Position numbers and translations under genes: made by a program. From NCBI GenBank assembly GCA_037137455.1, contig JBAXKG010000056.1, positions 1 through 15,777 of the forward strand: DNA of 15,777 nt. The letters run 5' to 3'. The notes under the pieces are model-generated. The model had not been told where the DNA came from. It saw only the letters and a program-made list of their open reading frames with translations, and did no database searches. Positions within the stretch are counted from its first letter, which is position 1; every line of letters starts with the position of its first letter. Shown in pieces: positions 1-7,784 of this stretch. The stretch comes from CAIVAT01 sp037137455 (GTDB taxonomy: Bacteria > Bacteroidota > Bacteroidia > Bacteroidales > FEN-979).

Positions 1-169
1 TACTCCGACCGAAGCAACCTTTGAGGATGCAACCAGCGAGATGTTTTCAAATTTCGATTTGGCCCCCCAGGCTCCGGCAATTGCTGATTTTGAGGATACC
101 GTCATTGTAATGACTGTTGATAATGAAATTCTGGCGCCTGTTACGCCGTTCGAAGCCGACTTTGAATAA
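1..169 (+). CDS. C-terminal end of an unrecognised acidic protein with a ~24-residue repeat (5' partial)
   Basis: Reading from base 2, an open frame of 55 codons ends at TAA (167-169); the start lies outside the window. The visible tail is strongly acidic with no cysteine and no evident membrane segment. It contains a short imperfect repeat: A-x-F-E occurs at visible residues 5-8, 28-31 and 52-55, and L-A-P occurs at 20-22 and 44-46, giving a period of 23-24 residues with the last copy cut at the stop codon. A terminator follows directly, so this is the end of its transcription unit. I do not recognise the family and assign no function. The frame is supported by the repeat itself and by the terminator placement. 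Confidence 0.6.
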   Translation, partial: TPTEATFEDATSEMFSNFDLAPQAPAIADFEDTVIVMTVDNEILAPVTPFEADFE

Positions 170-196
170 CTCGTAATATCCTTCCCCTGACTGTAC

Positions 197-227
197 GAAG
201 CTGCCTAACGGTGGCTTCTTTTGTTTT
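197..227 (+). terminator. Rho-independent terminator after the partial gene
   Basis: GAAGCTGCC (197-205), loop TAAC, GGTGGCTTC (210-218) form a 9-bp stem with two internal G-T pairs, followed by TTTTGTTTT. It lies 28 bases after the stop of the upstream gene and well before dnaG, so it separates the two transcription units. Confidence 0.8.
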
Positions 228-380
228 GGAGATTGTCAATCAAAATCATCAACGAAGGAAAAGATAAATTATACACGTTACTTTATGACTATCGCAATGC
301 TCGCAAAGGAACTAAAAAGCTTGATCAGATTCATAATCTGGTATAAAAATTCGTAATTTCGCCAGAATGGATTCCGGACT

Positions 381-2327
381 ATGATTAACCATGAAACCAT
401 CGATAATATTATCCAGACAGCCCGCGTTGAGGAGGTGATCGGTGATTTTGTCACCCTTCGCCGCCGTGGTGTGAACCAGATTGGATTATGCCCTTTCCAC
501 AATGAGAAAACCCCATCATTCACTGTATCTCCGGCAAAGGGGATTTACAAGTGCTTTGGATGCGGCAAGGCTGGAAATTCGGTTAATTTCATCATGGAAC
601 ATGAACATTTTTCTTACCCCGAGGCCATAAAATACCTTGCCAGAAAATATAACATCGAAGTTGAGGAGGAAGAGCAAACAGCCGAACAAATACAGGAACT
701 TAACGAAAAAGAGAGCCTTTATAACCTTAACCTTTTTGCTCAACAGTTTTTTACAAAAACATTAACCGAGACAGAAGAAGGTAAGGCCATCGGTTTATCT
801 TACTTCAGGGAACGGGGTATACGTGATGATATAGTCAATAAATTTCAGTTGGGTTTCAGTCCCGAAAAATGGGATGCTTTTTCGGAATTTGCTATTCGGC
901 AGGGTTACAAAAAGGAATACCTGATCAAATCGGGGCTTTCGATTGAAAAAGACAACCGTTTATACGACCGGTTCCATTCACGTGTCATTTTTCCAATTCA
1001 CAGCGCTTCCGGCCGTGTAATAGGTTTTGGCGGGCGCATCCTGGGGGTCGATAAAAACCGGCCTAAATATGTTAATTCTCCAGAATCCGACATTTACAAT
1101 AAAGGCAAAACCCTTTATGGGATCTATTTTGCCAAGAATGCCATCATTTCAAAGGATAACTGCCTCCTGGTTGAGGGTTACACCGATGTGATATCAATGT
1201 GCCAGGCAGGCATTGAAAACGTGGTAGCATCGTCTGGAACCTCTCTCACGCATGACCAGGTGCGCATGATCCAGCGATATACTTCCAACATCTCTATTCT
1301 TTATGACGGCGACCCGGCCGGCATTAAAGCATCTTTTCGTGGTATCGATATGATTGTGGAACTGGGAATGAATGTGAAAATTGTCCTTTTTCCCGATGGC
1401 GAAGATCCTGATTCCTATGCCCGCAAAAACCATCCTGCCCAGGTTGGGTCATTCATCGCCGAAAATGCAGTAAATTTCATTTTGTTTAAAACCCGCTTAC
1501 TGCTTGGCGAAACACAAAACGACCCGATAAAAAAAGCGGCTCTGATCAAGGAGATTGTCAATACCATAGCTCTCATTCCCGATGGGATCTCGCGCTCTGT
1601 ATATGTGAAGGAGTGTTCAAGCTTGATGGCTATCCCCGAACAGGCTCTCATGAGCGAGCTGAATAAAATACTTCGGGCCAAGCTGAAAAAGAGTTCTCCT
1701 GAACTGGATAGGGCCCTGGGGGTAATCATACCGGACAAAGTCACATCAGAACCCCAACTTGATTTTGATCCTGATTCGCCGGAATACCAAGAAAAAGAGA
1801 TCATCCGTCTGCTTCTGCTTTACGGACAGGAAATTATTCATATTAAACTTTTAACCAGCGAATCGGAGACGATTCCGGTCAATGTTACTGATTTCGTAGT
1901 TCACGACATTACACATGATGAAATGGGGTTTGAAAATGCCACCTTTAAATCCATTTTTGACGAATATGTAAAAGGTGTGCAAAACGATGCCATTCCTGAC
2001 CGTGCATGGTTTCTATCTCACAGCAATCATGAAATTTCAACCACCGCCGTCAACCTGGTCTTCACCTCTTATGAACTAAGCAAAAACTGGCTTAAAAACA
2101 ACATCATGGTAACTACCGAGGAGAACAGGCTACATATGCATGTCATGCTTTCCCTCCATGCCTTCAAAGCCAGGAAGATAGACAAAATGATGACTGAAAC
2201 CCGCAAAAAATTATCTTCGGCTTCCACCCCGGAGGAGCAAAATAAATTGATGAAAACTTTCCACGAATTGAAAAAACAGAGTATTCAGATCAACACCGAG
2301 GGACTTGGTCGTATAATAACGCACTAA
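381..2327 (+). CDS. dnaG: DNA primase DnaG
   Basis: DnaG makes the RNA primers for lagging-strand and initiation synthesis at the replication fork, working with the DnaB helicase. The 648-residue product has the N-terminal CHC2 zinc-binding domain (C37, H40, C58, C61, in CPFH and CFGCG). It also has a TOPRIM core with the metal-binding glutamate E265 in EGYTD and the aspartates D309 and D311 in DGDPAG. The poorly conserved C-terminal part (roughly 430-648) sits where the helicase-binding domain is found in the family. The length is somewhat above the ~580 of E. coli. The ATG start places the zinc domain at the usual distance from the N-terminus; no Shine-Dalgarno sequence precedes it, as is usual in Bacteroidota. 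No strong promoter match was found upstream. The gene appears monocistronic, and the next gene converges on it 3 bases after its stop. Confidence 0.97.
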   Translation: MINHETIDNIIQTARVEEVIGDFVTLRRRGVNQIGLCPFHNEKTPSFTVSPAKGIYKCFGCGKAGNSVNFIMEHEHFSYPEAIKYLARKYNIEVEEEEQTAEQIQELNEKESLYNLNLFAQQFFTKTLTETEEGKAIGLSYFRERGIRDDIVNKFQLGFSPEKWDAFSEFAIRQGYKKEYLIKSGLSIEKDNRLYDRFHSRVIFPIHSASGRVIGFGGRILGVDKNRPKYVNSPESDIYNKGKTLYGIYFAKNAIISKDNCLLVEGYTDVISMCQAGIENVVASSGTSLTHDQVRMIQRYTSNISILYDGDPAGIKASFRGIDMIVELGMNVKIVLFPDGEDPDSYARKNHPAQVGSFIAENAVNFILFKTRLLLGETQNDPIKKAALIKEIVNTIALIPDGISRSVYVKECSSLMAIPEQALMSELNKILRAKLKKSSPELDRALGVIIPDKVTSEPQLDFDPDSPEYQEKEIIRLLLLYGQEIIHIKLLTSESETIPVNVTDFVVHDITHDEMGFENATFKSIFDEYVKGVQNDAIPDRAWFLSHSNHEISTTAVNLVFTSYELSKNWLKNNIMVTTEENRLHMHVMLSLHAFKARKIDKMMTETRKKLSSASTPEEQNKLMKTFHELKKQSIQINTEGLGRIITH

Positions 2328-2330
2328 TTA

Positions 2331-4172
2331 TCAATCTGTTTTGCCCGATATAAAAATTAGTTGACGGTACCAGGGATTGTTCCAGTAATCCAAAAGGACT
2401 TTAAAATCCTCGTAGGCCGAAAGCAGGAAAACCCTTTCGTTGAACTTTATCTGTCTCCTTGCCACCAGTTTACCGTTATCAAATTTTACATCCCACAGAA
2501 AGGTTCCCGCCTTGTTGCTTACAAAGAGTTTTTTCAAAGGTGTAAACAATCGCAACGTGGCTGGCAAAGTAATAGTATAGATATAGCTTTCATCGGCCTG
2601 GGTTGGTATCTCAAAAGGTGTTTCGCGTTTTACCGACAGGGTCTTTATGCCCCAGCTATCGATCCCGGAAGTGGTTGTTGGAAGTGTGAAATAGTAATTA
2701 TTTGAATCTCTTCTGAATGGTTTATCGACTTGGGCAATGTACGACTGAAATCCGTTTTCATTATTAAGCGTGCTGACTTTCAAATTATTTGTATCACTTC
2801 CTATCAAACCTCCGGTAAGCGAGGCCTTTATTTTTTTCTTGTCCCGCGAAAGGCCTGCGAAAGGATAGGCGCTTCCATCAAGGTATATTGAAATCTCTCC
2901 CGTCAGTTTAGGATCAGATGAAACGATAAAAGTCCCCTGAACTTTTACCATTTGTTTTGGGGTCTCTGTTTTTATCACCGATACTTTTTCATCTGTTTTC
3001 ATCATAATAAATGAACGGCCCGGAAGAATATATTTCAGGTTGACTGAATTCAATCCTGTTAATGAAAAATACCAGGTACCCTGATCCTTAAACTCAACCT
3101 GTACTGCGAAATCTTCAATATCGGCGAGGGTGGCGATATGATCATCGGCAAATTCTGTTCGTACAATTCCCGCCACCACGGCATCTAGCCCGGCCTTTTT
3201 TAGTAATGCAGCAAGTAATACAGCTTTTTCAATTGCCGTTCCGCCATTGCTGTTCCAAGTCTGTTCGGGGGTGCGGCATTGATATGAAGCAATCCGTAAT
3301 GGAATCGGATAAAGACGAAAATCATTAACCACCTTTTCCTGAATTTTAAGCGCCAGTTCGAATTTATTCCTTGTCTCGCCCAAAAGACTGTTAACCTCTT
3401 TTTGTATTTGGTCGGTTATAGGAAACTTGAATGCCGGCTGATTTGTCAGAAATGAAAACGCCTCTTCGCGATTATCAGAAGCACTGAAAACAAGCCGTGG
3501 ATAAAGTTCATTCATTCCCCGTTGAGCCTCCTCGTTTGAAATGGCAGGAAGGTCGTTAAAATTCCAGGTATAAACCTGGAAATTTCCTTCTGTGCGTTTT
3601 TCCGGCTTACATTCAATATTGAAAAGTTTATAATATAGGTTTTGCCCGATTGGAATACGTACACGAATTTCAAGTTTTTTTACGGGTTCATTTTCTGCAA
3701 GTAATTCATTGCCCATCAGGGCTGGAATATTTTCTTTTTCAGTGTGAAGCTGATAATCAAGATTTATCGTGGCATTGCGCTCAAGACCTGTATGGGTTAT
3801 TACCATTTCTCGCAACGAATTGTACGCTGGGGCGTTGGCAGCGTAACCCGGAAGTACTTCATTAAATGCATTCTGCGGTGTAATAATTTTTTTGCCATCG
3901 GCCATTATGGTGTACACTTCATTGAATTTCAGCTTTTGTATTGTTGGATTGTACACAATAAAAGTTTCGCCGTAAAGGTTATGAAATGCACGGTACGTAA
4001 GTAGCTTTTGCTCCTTGACATACCGGTAGTCAACACTTCCATCAGGATTCAGCGTATATTCCCTGGTTAGGGAATAATAAAAGGCATCATATTTTTCGTC
4101 CTGTGCGCTTAGCCCCCCTGGGGCTATGATCAGAAAGCAAAATAAAATGGGAAGCAGAAAATTCGTTTTCAT
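2331..4172 (-). CDS. Secreted DUF3857/transglutaminase-like protein, catalytic triad lost
   Basis: A 613-residue exported protein. A signal peptide (hydrophobic residues about 5-20) ends in LSA-QD, so the mature protein should be periplasmic or outer-membrane associated. The N-terminal half (about 30-240) resembles DUF3857. Residues about 265-375 resemble the transglutaminase-like core of the upstream paralogue: GGTAIEKAVLLAALLKKAGL aligns with that protein's CGVCKDKAGMLITMLRAAGF. At the catalytic positions the cysteine is Ala313, the histidine is Phe355 and the aspartate falls at about Leu371, so peptidase or transglutaminase activity is very unlikely. The rest is probably beta-rich (DUF3858-like region). 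It is the last gene of the leftward cluster, 31 bases after its paralogue, and ends 3 bases from dnaG. A binding, scaffold or regulatory role is inference. The family is known in Bacteroidota but its function is unclear. Confidence 0.85.
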   Translation of the reverse strand: MKTNFLLPILFCFLIIAPGGLSAQDEKYDAFYYSLTREYTLNPDGSVDYRYVKEQKLLTYRAFHNLYGETFIVYNPTIQKLKFNEVYTIMADGKKIITPQNAFNEVLPGYAANAPAYNSLREMVITHTGLERNATINLDYQLHTEKENIPALMGNELLAENEPVKKLEIRVRIPIGQNLYYKLFNIECKPEKRTEGNFQVYTWNFNDLPAISNEEAQRGMNELYPRLVFSASDNREEAFSFLTNQPAFKFPITDQIQKEVNSLLGETRNKFELALKIQEKVVNDFRLYPIPLRIASYQCRTPEQTWNSNGGTAIEKAVLLAALLKKAGLDAVVAGIVRTEFADDHIATLADIEDFAVQVEFKDQGTWYFSLTGLNSVNLKYILPGRSFIMMKTDEKVSVIKTETPKQMVKVQGTFIVSSDPKLTGEISIYLDGSAYPFAGLSRDKKKIKASLTGGLIGSDTNNLKVSTLNNENGFQSYIAQVDKPFRRDSNNYYFTLPTTTSGIDSWGIKTLSVKRETPFEIPTQADESYIYTITLPATLRLFTPLKKLFVSNKAGTFLWDVKFDNGKLVARRQIKFNERVFLLSAYEDFKVLLDYWNNPWYRQLIFISGKTD

Positions 4173-4183
4173 GTAAATAATTT

Positions 4184-4197
4184 ATTTCAATTGAAAT
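4184..4197. repeat. 14-bp perfect palindrome between the paired transglutaminase-like genes
   Basis: ATTTCAATTGAAAT is its own reverse complement and fills almost half of the 31-base gap between the two paralogues. It could be a protein-binding site or a weak AT-rich hairpin. A 14-bp palindrome is expected about once per 16 kb by chance, so function is unproven. Confidence 0.3.
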
Positions 4198-4203
4198 TTG
4201 TGT

Positions 4204-6150
4204 TTATAATTCAATTATGACAGATTGTTCAGTAAACCTTTTCTGGGCATCAACGGCAGCCTTGAATTGGGGCCAGTCATTCGAGTCATATTGTCTCTTT
4301 TTGAATACTGATGTTCCCGAAAAGAGTATAGACCCATTTTTTACGGAATATCCGCCCTGATAAGATGCAACCTCCCCGGTTCTTGTAATGGATTCTGGTA
4401 TTCTGACAACTTTCATACTTTCGGGCAGTTTTATGGATTCGTTGATTTCGACTTTTCTTGAGCACCGGTCACGGAAGGGATATTTACGCTCCTTGATTCC
4501 TGTATCAAATGACAGTTGACCCTGGAAGGTTTTGAAAATTTCACCTGCTGAAAGCGGGGTAAACATCATCTTAGATCCTGAAACCATTGCAAACTCGGGA
4601 ATTGTATAATCAATAGCTATCCACATGTTATATTTCAGGTAATCAACCGGATCGGTGTATTTGGCCATCGAAACCTTAGCCTGCGGCCACAGCTTGAGCA
4701 ACTCCCGTTCAATGTTCTGGAACCATACTGTTTTATTCGAATTCCTGAACAAACCCCTGATCGCGGCATCCGATTGCCCTTCGCCCGTTATGGTAATCCG
4801 GCCAGCCAGGGCCCCGTCATTATTTAATTGAGCAACGCCATCGATTTTTATGTAGTGATTTTCAGGATCAGATAACGGGGTGGTTGCCAGGTCGGCGCCT
4901 TCGGGAACTCCCATCAGGTATTGCTGCTGCTGTTCGGCGCTCGACCATAACTCACGCACAAACGGCACCCAGGTCGGATCAAGCAGATGATACTTTCCAT
5001 CGCGTAACTTAACGACGGTTACACAATGATTAAACTGGTCGGCCGGAATGTAATCAATTCGCGAACCGGCCATTGTCATCGCGGGATATGATTGAAATCC
5101 CGCAGCCCGTAGCATAGTTATCAGCATACCGGCTTTATCTTTGCATACCCCACATCGATCGGTAAAAGTCATATCTCCTTTGTGCAGTGTAAAACCTTCG
5201 CCACAACCCATTGAAATGCCCGAATAACGTATTTCATCGGCACACCAGTGTGTTAGCCTGGAAACAGAATCCATCTCGTTTTCGGCCCCTTTCAGAATTT
5301 CATCCACTTTCTCTTTTATCTCACTGGTAGCCGAAAAGCTGCCAAAATCTTCGTTAACCTTAAAAAACCATGTCGATTTTTCATTCCATGTAGCCGTAGT
5401 GGATACCAATAATTTAGGAGCTACGTCCACCATTGCCACCATCCTGGGTTCACTCTTTAACGGCATAATATCCTTTTTACTGAAAGAATAAATGATTTTT
5501 CCATCGGCAAACCAGCAGGATGAGCGGGCCTCTCCGTTATAAAATTCATATTGAAGTGGTTTGTCTTTGGGTACTTTTACCTGGTAAACCTTATTTTTCA
5601 GGGGATAGGCGCTGAAAAACTCTACGATATCATAAAATTGTCCTCTCATTGGAGGAATATATTTTTCATCATCATCGGATTTTAACAAGGCATAAGTAAA
5701 TCCTTTTCGAAACATTATCATCTCCACCGCATCTCCCGGTTCAAGACGACCGATTTCAAGCATTTTTTCCCTGGCGCCCCAATAAATGGCGCGTGCGGGA
5801 GCAGGATAATCCATCGCCTTTTGAACATCCAATTCAATGATCTGGCCGTCATTCTTGTAAATAACCGCTTTCCTGATTTCAACAAAGGCCGACAATGGAT
5901 CATAGCCATATTTGACCACACTAAGATCGATGGCCCCGTGATTGGTTAATACCTTTGTAAGCGTATGATTAAGCACATAGGTCAGGCCGGTTTCCTGCAT
6001 ATCAACAAGGGTGCTATCGAAAATGATTAATTCGTCATGGTTGGGATACGCTGCAGCATCCCCTGCCTTTTTTACCACCTCTTGCATCGGGATTTGGGCC
6101 AACGCAGTAGAAAGAAGTCCGGTAAAAAGAAATAAAAAAAGTTTTCTCAT
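4204..6150 (-). CDS. Secreted DUF3857/transglutaminase-domain protein with intact Cys-His-Asp triad
   Basis: A 648-residue exported protein of the DUF3857 plus transglutaminase-like family. I chose the ATG at 6150 because it opens directly into a signal peptide (MRKLFLFLF, ending ALA-QI). The alternative ATG at 6174 would add eight residues and overlap the upstream gene by 16 bases. Residues about 30-240 match DUF3857 in pattern. The core at about 290-395 keeps the full catalytic set: Cys336 in CGVCKDKAGML, His375 in FNHCV and Asp391 in LLDPTW. Such domains act as transglutaminases or, more often in bacteria, as cysteine peptidases on envelope substrates; the actual substrate is unknown. It begins 8 bases after the response-regulator gene and is followed 31 bases later by a paralogue lacking all three catalytic residues. 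The two are probably translated from one transcript and may work together, which is inference. Confidence 0.88.
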   Translation of the reverse strand: MRKLFLFLFTGLLSTALAQIPMQEVVKKAGDAAAYPNHDELIIFDSTLVDMQETGLTYVLNHTLTKVLTNHGAIDLSVVKYGYDPLSAFVEIRKAVIYKNDGQIIELDVQKAMDYPAPARAIYWGAREKMLEIGRLEPGDAVEMIMFRKGFTYALLKSDDDEKYIPPMRGQFYDIVEFFSAYPLKNKVYQVKVPKDKPLQYEFYNGEARSSCWFADGKIIYSFSKKDIMPLKSEPRMVAMVDVAPKLLVSTTATWNEKSTWFFKVNEDFGSFSATSEIKEKVDEILKGAENEMDSVSRLTHWCADEIRYSGISMGCGEGFTLHKGDMTFTDRCGVCKDKAGMLITMLRAAGFQSYPAMTMAGSRIDYIPADQFNHCVTVVKLRDGKYHLLDPTWVPFVRELWSSAEQQQQYLMGVPEGADLATTPLSDPENHYIKIDGVAQLNNDGALAGRITITGEGQSDAAIRGLFRNSNKTVWFQNIERELLKLWPQAKVSMAKYTDPVDYLKYNMWIAIDYTIPEFAMVSGSKMMFTPLSAGEIFKTFQGQLSFDTGIKERKYPFRDRCSRKVEINESIKLPESMKVVRIPESITRTGEVASYQGGYSVKNGSILFSGTSVFKKRQYDSNDWPQFKAAVDAQKRFTEQSVIIEL

Positions 6151-6158
6151 ATTTATAA

Positions 6159-6989
6159 TTATCTGGGGTAACAATAATCTGTGATATCCAAAAAAGTTTG
6201 ATGCAATGCGGGCTTGCCATTAAATTGAATAGCCCTTACGACTGTTTCAAGATGTTTTGTCTGCTTGTCCCGCGTTAAAATCCTTACATGCGTTTGCTCT
6301 AGAATATCTACTCCGTTCAACCTGGCCCGGGATATCGATATTACCTTTTCCTTGTCCTCCGGGTGAAGCAATCCTAAGATATCATGGATAGAAAAAAATT
6401 GAAACTCTTCAGGCGTATAACCAAAAATTTCTGCAGTTCGGTTATTGACAAATACAAATTTTTCATCCTGGAAAATGGTCAATCCCAATAAAGAATTATC
6501 GGTAACTGTCTGGTACATAACCATTAACTCTTTATTTTCCTGAGATCTCTTTTCAAGCAATGCCTCAAGATCTTTCTGATAGAGGTCGTTTTCAATCTCA
6601 AGATTTCGTTGGTACGCTGCAATTTCAACTGTCATTTTTGTCTGTTCCATGTCAATCGGCTTCAGCAGGTAACCAAAGGGTTTGATTTTAAAAGAACGTT
6701 CATATACCTCTTTTGAACTTTGCCCTGTCAGAAAAATAATGGCACAATTAAATTTTTCGGTGATTATTCTTGCTGTTTCAATGCCATCCATTCCACCACG
6801 TAAATGAATATCCATCAACACGATTTCCGGCTCCCTTCCTTGGCTCGAGAGCTCCTCAATATCAACAAGGCTGTTTTCTCCACTCATGGCCGAACCACAT
6901 ACTTCATATCCGAATTGCTGAAGTTGTGATTTTAAACTTGCAGATATAAGTAATTCGTCTTCAACAATGTATATGCTTATAGTTTTCAT
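6159..6989 (-). CDS. Response regulator: REC domain plus PAS, no DNA-binding output domain
   Basis: A 276-residue cytoplasmic two-component protein. The receiver domain (1-120) has the acidic pocket E10/D11, the phospho-acceptor Asp60 in LMDIHL, Thr88 in FLTGQ and Lys110 in LLKPID. A charged, probably coiled-coil linker (about 115-160) follows, then a PAS domain (about 161-275) with the typical VFVNNRTAEIFGYTPEEF segment and a closing FLDITD. There is no helix-turn-helix, GGDEF or histidine-kinase domain, so it must act through protein contacts or pass phosphate on as part of a relay. The PAS may sense a small ligand or mediate dimerisation. No histidine kinase lies in the window, so its partner is elsewhere. 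It starts 3 bases after the rluB stop and ends 8 bases before the transglutaminase gene, so co-transcription is very likely. Confidence 0.9.
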   Translation of the reverse strand: MKTISIYIVEDELLISASLKSQLQQFGYEVCGSAMSGENSLVDIEELSSQGREPEIVLMDIHLRGGMDGIETARIITEKFNCAIIFLTGQSSKEVYERSFKIKPFGYLLKPIDMEQTKMTVEIAAYQRNLEIENDLYQKDLEALLEKRSQENKELMVMYQTVTDNSLLGLTIFQDEKFVFVNNRTAEIFGYTPEEFQFFSIHDILGLLHPEDKEKVISISRARLNGVDILEQTHVRILTRDKQTKHLETVVRAIQFNGKPALHQTFLDITDYCYPR

Positions 6990-6992
6990 GTT

Positions 6993-7784
6993 TTATATTG
7001 AGGCCGAACTGATCATTTTAAGCATGTTTATTTCTTGTTCTTCAAGTAATCGCCAATGACCACGAGGCAGATTTTTTTTGGTCAGGCCGGCATAATAAAC
7101 ACGGTCAAGCCGTAAAACCTTGTATTCAAAATGTTCGAAAATTCTCCTGACAACGCGATTCTGTCCCGAATGCAATTCAAGGCCGATCTGCTTTTTATCC
7201 TTTCCATCGCCGATGTATTCTAGGCGATCGACTGTTACCATTTCATCATCAAGTTTAAAACCCTCCTGTATCTTCATAAAATCAACCCGGGTAAGGCTTT
7301 TGTCGATTTCAACATGATATATTTTTTTTATCCCGTATCTTGGATGAGTAAGTTTCTTTGCTATCATACCATCATTGGTAAAAAGCAGCAAACCGGTAGT
7401 GTTTCGGTCAAGCCGGCCAACCGGGTAAATACGCTCCCTGCAGGCGCCCGCAACGAGGCTCATCACCGTTTTCCGCTTTTCCGGGTCATCAACAGTGGTG
7501 ATATATCCCTTTGGCTTGTTTAGCAATATATATCTTGGTTTTTCACGGTTGATCGCCTGGCCGCCATACTGAACTTTGTCGCCGGGCGCAACCTTTGTGC
7601 CCAGTTCGGTCACAATCTTTCCGTTCACCGAAACCGCACCAGCTTCAATCAGTTTGTCGGCTTCACGACGTGAGCAAATTCCCGAATTGGAAATATACTT
7701 ATTAAGTCGCATCAAATCCGAATCACTGCTCTTAACGCCACGCCTTATTACCTTTTTGGGCTTGCTGTCCCTTTCTGTTTTCAT
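6993..7784 (-). CDS. rluB: 23S rRNA pseudouridine synthase, RsuA/RluB/E/F family (RluB-like)
   Basis: This enzyme converts a specific uridine of rRNA to pseudouridine; RluB acts on the 23S peptidyl-transferase region (U2605 in E. coli). The 263-residue protein has a basic N-terminal extension, an S4 RNA-binding domain at about 24-70 (RLNKYISNSGICSRREADKL) and the synthase domain at about 84-245. The catalytic Asp126 lies in PVGRLDRNTTGLLLFTNDG, and NRVVRRIFE near residue 210 is another family motif. The start ATG follows the stop of the MORN-repeat gene with no gap, and an AGGAGGAGG sequence inside that gene's end provides an unusually strong ribosome-binding site. Assignment to RluB rather than RluE or RluF rests on overall pattern and on this being the usual member in Bacteroidota. 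The target base is therefore inferred. Confidence 0.92.
   Translation of the reverse strand: MKTERDSKPKKVIRRGVKSSDSDLMRLNKYISNSGICSRREADKLIEAGAVSVNGKIVTELGTKVAPGDKVQYGGQAINREKPRYILLNKPKGYITTVDDPEKRKTVMSLVAGACRERIYPVGRLDRNTTGLLLFTNDGMIAKKLTHPRYGIKKIYHVEIDKSLTRVDFMKIQEGFKLDDEMVTVDRLEYIGDGKDKKQIGLELHSGQNRVVRRIFEHFEYKVLRLDRVYYAGLTKKNLPRGHWRLLEEQEINMLKMISSASI

Noticed and set aside
269..277. TTATACACG before dnaG as a DnaA box
   Set aside because: It has a mismatch at the last position, stands alone, and lies in sequence of ordinary composition.
354..361. TAATTTCG upstream of dnaG as a -7 promoter element
   Set aside because: It differs from TAnnTTTG at a conserved position and no TTTG-like -33 element lies 19 bases upstream. 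It is also only about 20 bases from the start codon.
6151..6174. Upstream ATG at 6174 as the start of the first transglutaminase-like gene
   Set aside because: It would put eight extra residues before the signal peptide and overlap the response-regulator gene by 16 bases. The ATG at 6150 gives a standard signal peptide.
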